DNA of 64,000 nt from CAMAXB01 sp964476565 (GTDB lineage: Bacteria > Verrucomicrobiota > Verrucomicrobiia > Opitutales > Opitutaceae). Shown here in pieces: positions 49,596 through 59,648 of the stretch (its first letter is position 1; the number at the start of each line of letters is the position of its first letter). The DNA is taken from NCBI GenBank assembly GCA_964476565.1, contig CAYZBG010000017.1:1-64000 (forward strand). Direction: 5' to 3'. Position numbers and translations under genes: made by a program. Under the pieces are notes generated by a model. The model made no database searches. It saw only the letters and a list, made by a program, of their open reading frames with translations, and was not told the origin of the DNA.

Positions 49596-51779
49596 ATGCA
49601 CCGTTGGATTGCCGCCTGGGTTGCGATGTGGGTCTCCGCCTTGCCAGTCCGGGCGGTCGAGCGGCCCAACATCCTCTTCATCTTCACCGATGACCACGCG
49701 CTCGAGGCCATCTCTGCGTACGGCGGACGGTTTGCAACGATCGCTCCCACCCCGAACATCGACCGCCTCGCGCGCGAGGGGATGATCTTTCGGAATTCGT
49801 TTTGCGGAAATTCCATCTGTGGTCCGTCCCGCGCTTCCATCCTCACTGGCCTGCACAGCCATGCGAATGGTTTCATCGACAATAATTTCGGTCGCTTCGA
49901 CGGCGGGCAGCGCACCTTTCCCAAGCTGCTCCAGCAAGCCGGCTACGAAACCGCGATCATCGGGAAATGGCACCTGGTCTCTGCGCCCACGGGCTTCGAC
50001 CACTGGGAAATTCTGCCTGGCCAGGGAAGCTACGTGAACCCCGACTTCATCCAGAGCGACGGTTCCCGTGTCCGTTCGGCTGGATACGTGACCGACCTGG
50101 TCACCGACAAGGCCCTCGACTGGCTCAAAAATCGTCAGGACAAGACCAAGCCCTTTCTGCTGATGGCGCAGCACAAGGCCCCGCATCGGAGCTGGATGCC
50201 GGCGCCGCGTCATTACGATTTGTTCGACGACATCGAACTGCCGGAGCCGCCAACGCTGTTCGACGATTATGCGGGACGCATCGATGCGGTGAAGCAGCAG
50301 CAGATGACGATCGCGAAGGATTTTGAATGGGGCTGGGACATGATGCTGCCGGGACAGCCCACCGACGGGCGTTTCCTCGGCAACCTGCCCAACGGTGAGT
50401 ACCGGCGCATGACGCCGGCCCAGGCGGCGGAGTTCGACGCTGCTTACGGACCGGAGAACGACCGTCTGTTGGCCGCCCTGCCATCCATGACCGACGCCCA
50501 GGTGACCCGGTGGAAGTACCAGCGTTACCTTAAGAACTACCTGCGCACCGTGCGCGCCGTGGACGAAAACATCGGGCGCATGCTCGACTACCTGGAGGCG
50601 TCCGGCCTCGCGAAGACGACCGTCGTGATCTACGCCTCGGACCAAGGCTTCTACCTCGGCGAGCACGGCTGGTACGACAAACGCTGGATGTTCGAGGAAT
50701 CGCTCAAGATGCCCTTCGTGATCCGGTGGCCCGACGTCGTTGCCCCCGGCGCGCAACCGGAGGCCATGATCCAGAACATCGACTACGCGCCGACCTTCTT
50801 GGAGATGGCCGGCGTCGCCGTGCCGGCGGACATGCAGGGCCGCAGCCTGCTGCCGGTTTTGAAGGGGCAGGGCAGAACGCCGGAGGATTGGCGCGATGCG
50901 GTGTTCTACCAGTATTCGGGCGAGGATACGCACGCCGTCGCGCGCCACGACGGGGTCCGGACCGACCGTCTGAAGCTCATGCGTTTCCCTGCGACGGAGG
51001 AATGGATGCTCTTCGACCTCGAGCGCGATCCGATGGAGATGAACAACGTGGCCGCGCACCCGGATTACGCCGCTGAGTTCGCAGCGATGAAAACGCGTTA
51101 TGCGGAGCTGCGGGCGCACTACGGGGTCAACGACGCGACCTTTCCCCAGCACCGGTTGGCCGAGCCGTGGTGGAGAGAACGCTTCCTGGCGAAGACGTCT
51201 GAGATCGCCACGCAGCGGGCGGCACGAATCGTGTTCCTTGGCGATTCGATCACGCAGGGCTGGGAGGGCCCGGGGAAGGCGGCGTGGGAGCAGCACTTTG
51301 CTCCGCTCGGCGCGCTGAACTGGGGTTTCTCCGGTGACCGCACGGAGCACCTGATCTGGCGCCTGCAGAATGGCGACGTGTCACGCCTCGATCCGGAGGT
51401 CGCCGTGTTGCTCATCGGCACCAACAACACCGGTCACCGCCAGGCGCCGGCCGGCGAGACGCTGATGGGCATTCGCAAAGTCCTCGACGACCTCGCGTGG
51501 AAGTGGCCGCGGGCGCAGGTCGTGGTGATGTCGCTCTTTCCCCGCGGCGCGACGGCGGAGGATCCGTTGCGCCAGCTCAACGCGCAGGTGAACGCTGGGC
51601 TGCGAACGCTGGCCGACGGCAAACGCGTGCACCTGGTCGACCTCACGGCGAGCTTCGTCGATGGCGCGGGCAACCTGGACGAACGTCTCCTGCCCGATCG
51701 CCTGCACCTCTCCGCCGCAGGTTACGACCGGTGGGCGGATGCGCTCTCGGCCGAGTTGGCGCGCCTCGGCGTGAAGTAG
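49596..51779 (+). CDS. exported sulfatase fused to an SGNH (GDSL) esterase
   Basis: A 727-residue exported protein with two catalytic domains. After the signal peptide (MHRWIAAWVAMWVSALPVRA) comes a type I sulfatase: PNILFIFTDDHA metal site, and SICGPSRASILTGLHSH with Cys75 to be converted to formylglycine. GKWHL, KAPHRSWMP and YASDQGFYLGEHG are also present. From about residue 540 an SGNH esterase follows with all blocks: FLGDSITQGWEG (Ser near 550), GFSGDRTEHLIWRL, IGTNNTGH and DRLHLSAAGY. Such a fusion would desulfate and deacetylate one glycan. The maturase for Cys75 is not in the window. Confidence 0.9.
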   Translation: MHRWIAAWVAMWVSALPVRAVERPNILFIFTDDHALEAISAYGGRFATIAPTPNIDRLAREGMIFRNSFCGNSICGPSRASILTGLHSHANGFIDNNFGRFDGGQRTFPKLLQQAGYETAIIGKWHLVSAPTGFDHWEILPGQGSYVNPDFIQSDGSRVRSAGYVTDLVTDKALDWLKNRQDKTKPFLLMAQHKAPHRSWMPAPRHYDLFDDIELPEPPTLFDDYAGRIDAVKQQQMTIAKDFEWGWDMMLPGQPTDGRFLGNLPNGEYRRMTPAQAAEFDAAYGPENDRLLAALPSMTDAQVTRWKYQRYLKNYLRTVRAVDENIGRMLDYLEASGLAKTTVVIYASDQGFYLGEHGWYDKRWMFEESLKMPFVIRWPDVVAPGAQPEAMIQNIDYAPTFLEMAGVAVPADMQGRSLLPVLKGQGRTPEDWRDAVFYQYSGEDTHAVARHDGVRTDRLKLMRFPATEEWMLFDLERDPMEMNNVAAHPDYAAEFAAMKTRYAELRAHYGVNDATFPQHRLAEPWWRERFLAKTSEIATQRAARIVFLGDSITQGWEGPGKAAWEQHFAPLGALNWGFSGDRTEHLIWRLQNGDVSRLDPEVAVLLIGTNNTGHRQAPAGETLMGIRKVLDDLAWKWPRAQVVVMSLFPRGATAEDPLRQLNAQVNAGLRTLADGKRVHLVDLTASFVDGAGNLDERLLPDRLHLSAAGYDRWADALSAELARLGVK

Positions 51780-51892
51780 GGTCGCGGGCCGGAAGCTCGG
51801 CCGACGGGTGGTGCGGTTGATCAGTCGACCGGCCCAACGAGAGTGGCGCCGGTCGGCCGAACGGGGGCCGGGCGTGAATGCGCGGCGGCGGC

Positions 51893-52996
<1,104 letters not shown>

Positions 52997-53085
52997 AGGA
53001 ACGGGCATCGTGGGGGGCGCGCGCCTGCGCTGGCAAGCCGGCTTTGCGGTTGCGGCCGAGGCAAAACGGTGTCTCCTGCGGGCGC

Positions 53086-53721
53086 ATGAAACTGCACGTG
53101 TTTCCGGCCGGCCCGATCCAGACCAACGCCTATCTCCTCACCGACGCCGCCCGGGGCGAGGCCGTGCTGATCGACGCGCCGGGCGAGGTTTGGGCAGACA
53201 TTCAACCCACGCTCACGGCCGAAGGCTGCCGCCTGACCGAGCTCTGGATCACGCATGGACACTGGGATCACACCCAGGGTGCGGCGGAGGTGGTGCGCGA
53301 AACGGGCGCCAAGGTGAGCGCTCATGTCGCGGACCGGACCTTGATCGAGAGCCCCGAAGTGATGAAAGTGTTCCTTGGCCGCGGCATCGAGCTCGCCCCC
53401 GTCCACGTCGATCGCTGGGTAAATCCGGGCGATCGCTTCAACGCGCTCGGCCACACGGTCGAGGTGCGGCATGTGCCCGGACACTGTCCGGGCAATGTCC
53501 TCTTTTATTTCACAGAGCAGGGCGCGGCCTTCGTGGGCGATGCGATCTTTGCCGGCAGCGTCGGGCGCACGGATTTGCCCGGGGGCAGCATGGCCCAGCT
53601 CGAGGCATCGATCCGCGGACAGATCTACACCCTGCCGGACGCAACGATCCTGCATCCGGGTCACGGGCCGGCGACGACCGTCGGACGCGAGAAGGCCGGG
53701 AATCCGTACGTCAGGCCCTAA
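53086..53721 (+). CDS. MBL-fold metallo-hydrolase, glyoxalase II-like
   Basis: A 211-residue metallo-beta-lactamase-fold hydrolase. The metal motif THGHWDHTQG is near residue 57, followed by VRHVPGHCPGNVLFY, FVGDAIFAGSVGRTDL and ILHPGHGPATTVGREK. This set matches the YcbL/GloB-like short hydrolases that cleave thioesters such as S-lactoylglutathione. It has neither the C-terminal HAGH domain nor a signal peptide. Start ATG 53086 (MKLHVFPAGPIQTNAYLL), a start typical for the group. It is divergent from leuB. Confidence 0.9.
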   Translation: MKLHVFPAGPIQTNAYLLTDAARGEAVLIDAPGEVWADIQPTLTAEGCRLTELWITHGHWDHTQGAAEVVRETGAKVSAHVADRTLIESPEVMKVFLGRGIELAPVHVDRWVNPGDRFNALGHTVEVRHVPGHCPGNVLFYFTEQGAAFVGDAIFAGSVGRTDLPGGSMAQLEASIRGQIYTLPDATILHPGHGPATTVGREKAGNPYVRP

Positions 53722-53780
53722 GCGCGGCGGTCGGAGCAACGAGTCGAAAGTCGTCACCGGCCCGCTGGAGCGGGTCTTGG

Positions 53781-53809
53781 GGTGGGCGGGCGCGTCCCTG
53801 CGCCCGCTG
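53781..53809 (+). repeat. palindromic intergenic repeat, copy C
   Basis: A 29-base unit with a stem of the same geometry as 2247-2275, read in the opposite orientation. It differs from the reverse complement of that copy at seven positions, six of which are three compensating stem pairs. It forms an inverted pair with 53862-53890, with 52 bp between them. Confidence 0.78.
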
Positions 53810-53861
53810 CGGAATCGGACGGAGGTGCGTTCGACGTTTGGTTGTCGCTAATGTGCCCCAA

Positions 53862-53890
53862 CCACGCGCGGAGGGACCCGCGCGTCCACC
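53862..53890 (-). repeat. palindromic intergenic repeat, copy D
   Basis: Identical over all 29 bases to 2247-2275: stem ACGCGCGG (53864-53871), loop AGGGAC, CCGCGCGT (53878-53885). It is the inverted partner of 53781-53809. The translated shadow of this motif reads TRGSLRAW in one frame, a common false peptide in such genomes. Confidence 0.85.
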
Positions 53891-53906
53891 CTGGATCGGA
53901 AGGTAG

Positions 53907-53927
53907 GGCGGTTTCTCCGAAACCGCC
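53907..53927. repeat. short perfect hairpin GGCGGTTTC-TCC-GAAACCGCC
   Basis: A perfect 9-bp inverted repeat with a three-base loop (GGCGGTTTC 53907-53915, GAAACCGCC 53919-53927). It lies 17 bp after repeat copy D in the same intergenic block. No T-run follows on either strand, so it is not a standard terminator. It may be a third member of the repeat cluster. Confidence 0.65.
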
Positions 53928-54018
53928 GGGTCGTCGCAGGCACCTGCTACGCGCCGTTAGGCTGGCGTAATCCGTTTTGACGCGGCCCGGGCATCCGGGC
54001 TGGATGAAGGCGCTCACG

Positions 54019-55179
54019 ATGAGTACTCCAGCGATCGACGACGCGTACATGCAGCGGGCCCTCGCCCTTGCCCGGCAAGCTTGGGGGCGAACCCATCCCA
54101 ATCCGCTCGTCGGTGCGGTGATCGTGGAGGACGGACAGATCGTCGCCGAGGGCTTTCATGCGCAGGACGGCACCGCGCACGCCGAACGGGTGGCCCTTGC
54201 CGCCCTGGGCCGCGCGCCGAAGCCGGGGGCCACGTTGTATGTGACGCTGGAGCCCTGCTCGACCCACGGTCGCACCGGTGCCTGTTGCGATGCCATCATC
54301 GCCGCCGGATTCCGGCGCGTGGTGGTGGGGGCGACCGACCCGAACCCGGCGCATGCCGGGGCCGGCTACACGGCGCTCCGGGCCGCCGGCATCGAGGTGG
54401 TCACGGGCGTGCGCGACGACGAGTGCCGCGATCTCAACCTGATCTTCAATCACTGGATCACGCGCAGCACCCCGCTGCTGGCAGCGAAGGCGGCGGTGAC
54501 CATCGATGGCCGCATGGCGGCCCGGACTGGCGATTCCCAGTGGATCACCAACGAGGCTTCGCGGGCGGATGTGCATCGTTGGCGGCGTCTCTTTCCGGCG
54601 ATCGGTGTCGGCGCCCGCACGGTCATCAAGGACAACCCGCGCCTCACCGCGCGTCACGACGGCGAGGAATGGTGCCCGTGGCGCTTTGTCTTCGACGGTT
54701 TGCTGCGCACCGTGGCCGAACGGACCTTGCCGCGGGTCTACACCGACGAATTTCGTGACCGAACGATTGTCGTCACCACCGAGCATGGCGGGCTCGGGTA
54801 CGTGCGCAAACTGCGCGAGCAGGGCGTTCAAGTCTGGGTGATGGGTTCGCCGACCCAGCGCGTCAACGTGACCGACTTTCGCGCGAAGTGTGCCGCGGAG
54901 AAGATCACCGGCGTTTACCTCGAAGGCGGACCCCAGCTGCTGAGCGAGCTGCTGGCGGCGCGTGCGCTCGACTATCTCTTCGCCTACCGGGCGCCGCTGT
55001 TGCTCGCGGACGACAAGGCGCGCGCGATCTTTGGCGGCCTGCGGACGGAGAAGGTGTCCGGCGCCGTCCGCCTGGCCGAGGTCCGGCGCGAAAGTTTCGG
55101 CGATGACGATCTGCTTCGGGGGCGCCTCGTCTACCCGGAGAAACTGCAGCCCGACGAGTCGACGCTCGGGCACGGTTGA
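54019..55179 (+). CDS. ribD: riboflavin biosynthesis deaminase/reductase RibD
   Basis: A 386-residue bifunctional enzyme: diaminohydroxyphosphoribosylaminopyrimidine deaminase (N-terminal) and 5-amino-6-(5-phosphoribosylamino)uracil reductase (C-terminal). The deaminase has MQRALALARQAWGRTHPNPLVGAVI, the zinc HAE (TAHAERVAL) and PCSTHGRTGACCDAI. The reductase begins at AKAAVTIDGRMAARTGDSQWI, with VGARTVIKDNPRLTAR and YLEGGPQLLSELL. ATG 54019 was chosen (MSTPAIDDAYM); ATG 54004 is possible. Other rib genes are not adjacent. Its 3' end lies 44 bp from the RdgB start. Confidence 0.95.
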   Translation: MSTPAIDDAYMQRALALARQAWGRTHPNPLVGAVIVEDGQIVAEGFHAQDGTAHAERVALAALGRAPKPGATLYVTLEPCSTHGRTGACCDAIIAAGFRRVVVGATDPNPAHAGAGYTALRAAGIEVVTGVRDDECRDLNLIFNHWITRSTPLLAAKAAVTIDGRMAARTGDSQWITNEASRADVHRWRRLFPAIGVGARTVIKDNPRLTARHDGEEWCPWRFVFDGLLRTVAERTLPRVYTDEFRDRTIVVTTEHGGLGYVRKLREQGVQVWVMGSPTQRVNVTDFRAKCAAEKITGVYLEGGPQLLSELLAARALDYLFAYRAPLLLADDKARAIFGGLRTEKVSGAVRLAEVRRESFGDDDLLRGRLVYPEKLQPDESTLGHG

Positions 55180-55223
55180 GCTTGCCCGAAGCGCGTTGGC
55201 TGTGCGGTCTGGTGCCCGTCGCC

Positions 55224-55832
55224 ATGGCCACGATCCGTCTTCATCTTGCCTCGGGTAACGCCCACAAGGTCGCCGAGTTTCAGGACCTCGCCCGCACGTC
55301 CGGGCTGGCCCTCGATATCGTCTCGGCCCGCGCCGTCGGCGGCATGCCGGAGGTCGAGGAAGACACCGGCACCTTCGTCGGCAACGCTCGCAAAAAAGCC
55401 TGGGCCCTGCGTGCGCGGGTGCCGGCCGGCGGGTGGGTGATGGCCGACGACAGCGGACTGTGCGTCGATGCGCTCGGCGGCGCGCCTGGCGTCGACTCGG
55501 CGTACTACGCGGGACCGCAGGGCGACCCCGTGGCCAATCTTCAGAAGCTCATCGCCACGATGGCCGACGTGCCGCCGGGCCGGCGCGGGGCGTATTTTGT
55601 CTGCGTGCTGGTGGTGATTGATGACGCCGGACGCGAGCAGGTCTTCGAAGGCCGGTGCACAGGTACGCTGGCAACGGCCCCGCGGATGGGCGGCGGGTTT
55701 GGCTACGATCCGCTGTTTGTGCCCGACGGACAGCTGCAGACCTTTGCGGAGCTGGCCGACACGGCGAAGAACCACCTCAGCCACCGGGCGCGGGCCTGGT
55801 CGGAGCTGGCCGCCTGGCTGCGCGCGCGGTGA
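55224..55832 (+). CDS. rdgB: RdgB/HAM1-type non-canonical purine NTP pyrophosphatase
   Basis: A 202-residue house-cleaning enzyme that hydrolyses dITP, ITP and XTP to monophosphates. The markers are LASGNAHKVAEFQDL, the metal-binding VMADDSGLCVDAL, GVDSAYYAGPQG, MGGGFGYDPLFVPD and the final NHLSHRARAWSEL. The start is ATG 55224 (MATIRLHLASGNAHK); the longer frame upstream overlaps ribD and lacks conservation. It follows ribD closely and may be co-transcribed. It is convergent with the pilus-like gene cluster at 55852. Confidence 0.95.
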   Translation: MATIRLHLASGNAHKVAEFQDLARTSGLALDIVSARAVGGMPEVEEDTGTFVGNARKKAWALRARVPAGGWVMADDSGLCVDALGGAPGVDSAYYAGPQGDPVANLQKLIATMADVPPGRRGAYFVCVLVVIDDAGREQVFEGRCTGTLATAPRMGGGFGYDPLFVPDGQLQTFAELADTAKNHLSHRARAWSELAAWLRAR

Positions 55833-55851
55833 GGAGGCCTTTCGTTGCGGG

Positions 55852-58284
55852 TCAGGGCGAGGGCGGCGTCATCTGGCTGGCGCCGGTCGAGCCGGCGCCG
55901 GACGGCAGAGCCGCCTTGATCGCGTTGTACTGGGCCACGGTGAGATCGGTGAAGTCGACCCGGCGGTACGACATCACGAGCGGCATCTGTGGCGGATAGC
56001 GCTGTTCGCTGCCGAACAGCGAATTGAAACCCCAGAGGCGCGTCGGCGGACCGTAGTAGCGCAGGCCCCACGGTTCATCGGCGACGCGGCTTTCGAACAT
56101 GACGACGATCGAGCCGCGGATGGCGGCTGTGCCGCTCCATTGTTCAAGAAAGCGTGGCAGGTTGTGCACGCCGCCGCTGTTCTGTCCGCTGCCGTTCTTG
56201 TTCGACGGGGTCACGCCCACGAGAAACGCCGCCGCGATCTCCGAGGAGGTGCCGGAGAACTTGGTGTTGCGCGCCGAGCCGGCGGTGGCCCCTGGGTAAA
56301 GCGACGGAACGGTCGAGGTCGATACGCCATCGACCCTGTTCGTGCCTGACGGCGCGCTGGTGGCCCACGACGAACTCCAGTTACTCGAGGACATGCGGTG
56401 TCCGCTCAGAGCATCGTTCCAGCCGCCGGTCTGCACGCCGGAGCTGTCGAAGGTGGGCTGTGACAGCAGCGTGATGGCGTCGGCGGCGAGGGCCACGGGG
56501 CGTTCGCCGGCCTCCGGATAACGAGCGCTGTTCGTCGTGCCGGTGGTGCTGGTGTTGATCGACCCGTCGGCATTGAGATGGCCGAGCACGTACATCGCGT
56601 CGTTGGTCGCGAGCGTGAGCCCTTCGTCGGCCACGCCGGCGGCACCGCTCTTGGAAGCGACCTGGCCGCGCCCGTTGATCAGCCGTACGCCCGAGTCCTG
56701 GCGGCTTTCGGCTTCGACCGATTCGATGTAGACGGCGCCGTTCCAGTCGCTGGCGTTGAAGTTCTCGATCCGGTGTGAGTCGTCGATCGCCACCGTGCTC
56801 GGGGAGGAGCGGGTGTAATCCTCGTACACGGTCGTGCTGCTGGCGTTGTTGACCGTGCGATCGACCGCCTTCTTGAGCGCGTTCATGTCGACCTCGATGA
56901 TGTCGATTTCCTTGCCCGAGTACGGATTTCCGCTCGAGCGGGGCGAATTGTAGCTGTGCGATTCAGAGTGGCGGCGCAGGTCCGTCATCTGGTTGGGCTT
57001 GATCGTGACGATCGGATCGCCGCCCGAGCTGCTGTGTCCGGCGCTGCCAGGCAAAAACACCTCGGTGCCGTCCTTCTTGAAGGCCTTCACAGAATTGGCC
57101 GGCAGGGTGAACGTGCTCCCGTCGGGCCGGCGCGCGGTGCGGTCGGTCGAACTCGGGTTCACCGCGATGTAGAGGCCTGACTTGCGGGAGAGCTTCTGCG
57201 ATTCCAGGTCCGCATTGTAGCCGGGGTCGCTTGAGGCCTTCGGCGGCTCGATCAGGGCGCGGCCCTCGTTCTTCGACTCATCCGTGCCATTGTGGGGCGT
57301 CGGATCCTCCTCGTAGTCGCCGATGGCGACGGGCTTGTAGGGTTGGATGCCGTGCGACTTGGTCTGCAGGTTACCGTTGTACGTGTTCGAGGCGAAGGAG
57401 CGGAAATCCGAATTGGTCTGATCCGATTCGCTCGACTGGCCCATGCGCTGGTCCTTCCACACCGAGCCCTGTTTGAGCCCGACGGTTGCGCCGGCCTTGT
57501 TGACGAAGTTGATGTCGTGATCCTGGGAGGTCTCGAGTGCGCCGTTGGCCTGGACCGGCTGGACCTTGTAGCCCTTGTAGAGGCCGCCGGTGGCGGTGAC
57601 CTGGGCCATGAAGTTGAGCGAGCCGGAGCTTTGCTTGGACACGTAGATGTTGCCGTTCGCATGCACCGGTCCCCAGATCGTCATGTTCGGTCCCGGGGCG
57701 ATCTCGAGGTCCATGTTGTAGAAGATCGCATGGGCGAAGAGCGGGGCGCCGCGGACGGAGAGCCGTTGGGTCACATAGGAGGTGATGGTACCGCCGCGGT
57801 TGGCTGGCGGAGTCACGGTCGCCTGGGCGGCGACGGCGATGTCGCGGCGGAAGATCCATTTGCCCTTCAGCGGATCGAATTCGTTGTTCTGGTCGTTGGG
57901 GTCGACGAAGTAGGCGTTAGAGTAGCCCGGCGTGCTCACGATCGTGATCATGCCGCCCAGCAGTTCGGTCGACGGATAGTCGGTGTGGCCGCCGGAGAAG
58001 AAGGCGGCCGCCGGGACGGTCGGGGCGTCGGAGCCGACGGCAAAGGCGCTCGCGGCGAAGGTGGTGCGGGTCTCGAGCTTGCGCCGGATCTGGTAGAATC
58101 CGTATTCGGCGATCGCCTCGGCGGCGTTGCGCGCCTCGAGGCGCAGGGCATTGCGGTAGTTGAGCCGGCGCTCGGTGAGCGACCAGCCGAGCAGGCTGGC
58201 GATCAGGATCATGAGCACGGTGGTGAAGATCACCACGGTGATGAAGGCGGAGCCGCGGACGGGGGAACGGTGGAAGGAGCGCAT
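55852..58284 (-). CDS. large PilX-like pseudopilin-cluster protein
   Basis: An 810-residue protein. It has an N-terminal type IV pilin-like hydrophobic helix (GSAFITVVIFTTVLMILIASLLG at residues 11-33) followed by a helical stalk (LRLEARNAAEAIAEYGFYQI), as in PilX-type minor pilins. The remaining 740 residues are a secreted Ser/Thr/Asn-rich region with little recognisable structure (PVHANGNIYVSKQSSG, AMYVLGHLNADGSI). It is the last gene of a three-gene set with two prepilins. It might be a large minor pilin or adhesin tip; I cannot identify the family. Confidence 0.75.
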   Translation of the reverse strand: MRSFHRSPVRGSAFITVVIFTTVLMILIASLLGWSLTERRLNYRNALRLEARNAAEAIAEYGFYQIRRKLETRTTFAASAFAVGSDAPTVPAAAFFSGGHTDYPSTELLGGMITIVSTPGYSNAYFVDPNDQNNEFDPLKGKWIFRRDIAVAAQATVTPPANRGGTITSYVTQRLSVRGAPLFAHAIFYNMDLEIAPGPNMTIWGPVHANGNIYVSKQSSGSLNFMAQVTATGGLYKGYKVQPVQANGALETSQDHDINFVNKAGATVGLKQGSVWKDQRMGQSSESDQTNSDFRSFASNTYNGNLQTKSHGIQPYKPVAIGDYEEDPTPHNGTDESKNEGRALIEPPKASSDPGYNADLESQKLSRKSGLYIAVNPSSTDRTARRPDGSTFTLPANSVKAFKKDGTEVFLPGSAGHSSSGGDPIVTIKPNQMTDLRRHSESHSYNSPRSSGNPYSGKEIDIIEVDMNALKKAVDRTVNNASSTTVYEDYTRSSPSTVAIDDSHRIENFNASDWNGAVYIESVEAESRQDSGVRLINGRGQVASKSGAAGVADEGLTLATNDAMYVLGHLNADGSINTSTTGTTNSARYPEAGERPVALAADAITLLSQPTFDSSGVQTGGWNDALSGHRMSSSNWSSSWATSAPSGTNRVDGVSTSTVPSLYPGATAGSARNTKFSGTSSEIAAAFLVGVTPSNKNGSGQNSGGVHNLPRFLEQWSGTAAIRGSIVVMFESRVADEPWGLRYYGPPTRLWGFNSLFGSEQRYPPQMPLVMSYRRVDFTDLTVAQYNAIKAALPSGAGSTGASQMTPPSP

Positions 58285-58295
58285 GGCAGGAGGCG

Positions 58296-58997
58296 TCAGC
58301 CGCGGGGCGAGACGGTGAAGTTGTACGTGTTGGTGGCGCGGCGGGTGAGGCTGCCGCGGTGGATGATCTCGCCCTTCACGACCACGCTGCGGTCGTAGAA
58401 ATTGTAGAACAGGCGCCCGTCGGAAAGGCCGCGGGACAACTCGATCACCTCCGGGTAGGCGGACGCGTCGGTGATGGTGGGAATGAGCTGCCAGACGGGC
58501 AGCGCGGAGGAAGGCGAGATCGTGACGTCGAACTTTCGCACCGGACCTTGGCTGGTCGGGTCGAGCGGATTCTGGGGCGAACGGAAATATCCGACGAGGC
58601 GGGCGACCTTGTCGTTGTCGTTGGGATCCTGATACACAAGCACGAGGCAGTCCCCGGACAGGCCGTCGTTGACCGAGGTGTCGACGATCGCGGTCGTGTA
58701 GCCCTGCGTGGAGTCCTCCGGGTCGACCTGCACGTTCACCGTGCGGCTCAGGTTGGTGTAGCTGGGAAAAATGAGAAAGTAGTTCGCGTAGGTGGCGTTG
58801 TCGGTCATCTCGCTCGTGAAGGCGCGAATGTCGCGGTTCACAAGCAGCTTGCCGCCGTCGTAGTGGTACATGTTCAGCGCCTGGATGAAGAATCCGAGCG
58901 TACCGATCATGGCGAAACCGAGGATGCCGGTGGCGACGATGATCTCCACCAAAGTCATGCCGCGCGTGCGGCGGGAGCGGGAGGGGGACGGGCGCAT
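58296..58997 (-). CDS. prepilin-type protein (PilW/PulJ-like)
   Basis: A 233-residue type IV pilin-like protein. The prepilin peptidase site is GMTLVEIIVATGILGFAMI, with Gly at -1 and Glu at +5, after a basic leader (MRPSPSRSRRTR). The hydrophobic N-helix is followed by a globular domain of unknown family (YANYFLIFPSYTNLSRTVNVQ, RLFYNFYDRSVVVKGEIIH). Start ATG 58997 lies 3 bp after the previous stop. It is probably a minor pilin or pseudopilin of the neighbouring set. Confidence 0.86.
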   Translation of the reverse strand: MRPSPSRSRRTRGMTLVEIIVATGILGFAMIGTLGFFIQALNMYHYDGGKLLVNRDIRAFTSEMTDNATYANYFLIFPSYTNLSRTVNVQVDPEDSTQGYTTAIVDTSVNDGLSGDCLVLVYQDPNDNDKVARLVGYFRSPQNPLDPTSQGPVRKFDVTISPSSALPVWQLIPTITDASAYPEVIELSRGLSDGRLFYNFYDRSVVVKGEIIHRGSLTRRATNTYNFTVSPRG

Positions 58998-58999
58998 GG

Positions 59000-59563
59000 T
59001 CAGAAGGTCGGGACGAAGGAGCGGATGGTGCGAACGTTGCCCTTGAAGCGACGGAGATTGCCGCCGTCGTTGTGCTCCCAGATGTAGATCAGGGTGATCC
59101 CGAGCACGCGGGACTGCGCGAGGCTGGCGGCCGCGGGTGAGTCGAGGCCCTCGATCCACAGCCAGATGCGCAGCGTCAGATCGTCGGCGGTGGAGGCGGT
59201 GTTGTTGATGTCGACCACCTTGACGTTCTCCACCACGCCGGTCGGCACGGTACCGAAGACGATGTCGGCCATCGGGTAGACTGGCAGCGGAGACGGAGAG
59301 AGCGGATCGAGGGTGGCCGCATCGAGGCGGGTGGGGATCGGGTTGCGCGACAGCTCCTCGAACTCCATGTTCTTCATCTGCTCGACGTAGCCCTGGATGA
59401 TGGTGTTGGCCGCGTTCTGATAGATGCTGGCCTCGGTGAGGCGGCGGCTCTGGAGCAGCGAGGCGAAGAGCCCGGCGATGAAGAGCGCGAGCAGGGTCAT
59501 CGCGATGGCAACCTCGACCAGGGTCATGCCGGCGGAGGGGCGGCGGAGAGGGGACGTAAGCAT
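59000..59563 (-). CDS. prepilin-type protein (PilV/PulI-like)
   Basis: A 187-residue prepilin. The leader MLTSPLRRPSAG is cut before MTLVEVAIAMTLLALFIAGLF-type helix residues; Glu+5 is present. The mature domain includes AANTIIQGYVEQMKNMEFEEL and ends RRFKGNVRTIRSFVPTF. It is the first gene of the three-gene prepilin cluster. The core machinery (PilB, PilC, PilQ) is not in the window, so the set may feed a type IV pilus or type II secretion system elsewhere. Start ATG 59563. Confidence 0.86.
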   Translation of the reverse strand: MLTSPLRRPSAGMTLVEVAIAMTLLALFIAGLFASLLQSRRLTEASIYQNAANTIIQGYVEQMKNMEFEELSRNPIPTRLDAATLDPLSPSPLPVYPMADIVFGTVPTGVVENVKVVDINNTASTADDLTLRIWLWIEGLDSPAAASLAQSRVLGITLIYIWEHNDGGNLRRFKGNVRTIRSFVPTF

Positions 59564-59618
59564 GGCAGGTGCAATCTACCATGCCCGCATCCCGCCCGGT
59601 CAGGGGCATGCTGCAAAT

Positions 59619-59648
59619 CTTTGGCCCCTACTGCGGTAGGGACCAAAG
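59619..59648. promoter_or_regulatory. 13-bp hairpin between narL-like gene and prepilin cluster
   Basis: CTTTGGCCCCTAC (59619-59631), a TGCG loop, and GTAGGGACCAAAG (59636-59648): 12 Watson-Crick pairs plus one G-T. A second nested palindrome, TAGGGAC-CAAA-GTCCCTA, is at 59637-59654. No strong T-run follows on either strand. It could be an attenuator or terminator after the regulator, or an operator for the prepilin genes that start at 59563. Confidence 0.65.

Noticed and set aside
53722..54018. Short frames in the repeat-rich intergenic block
   Set aside because: They are explained by the palindromic repeats; one reads TRGSLRAW, a repeat-derived peptide. No ribosome site or family is seen.
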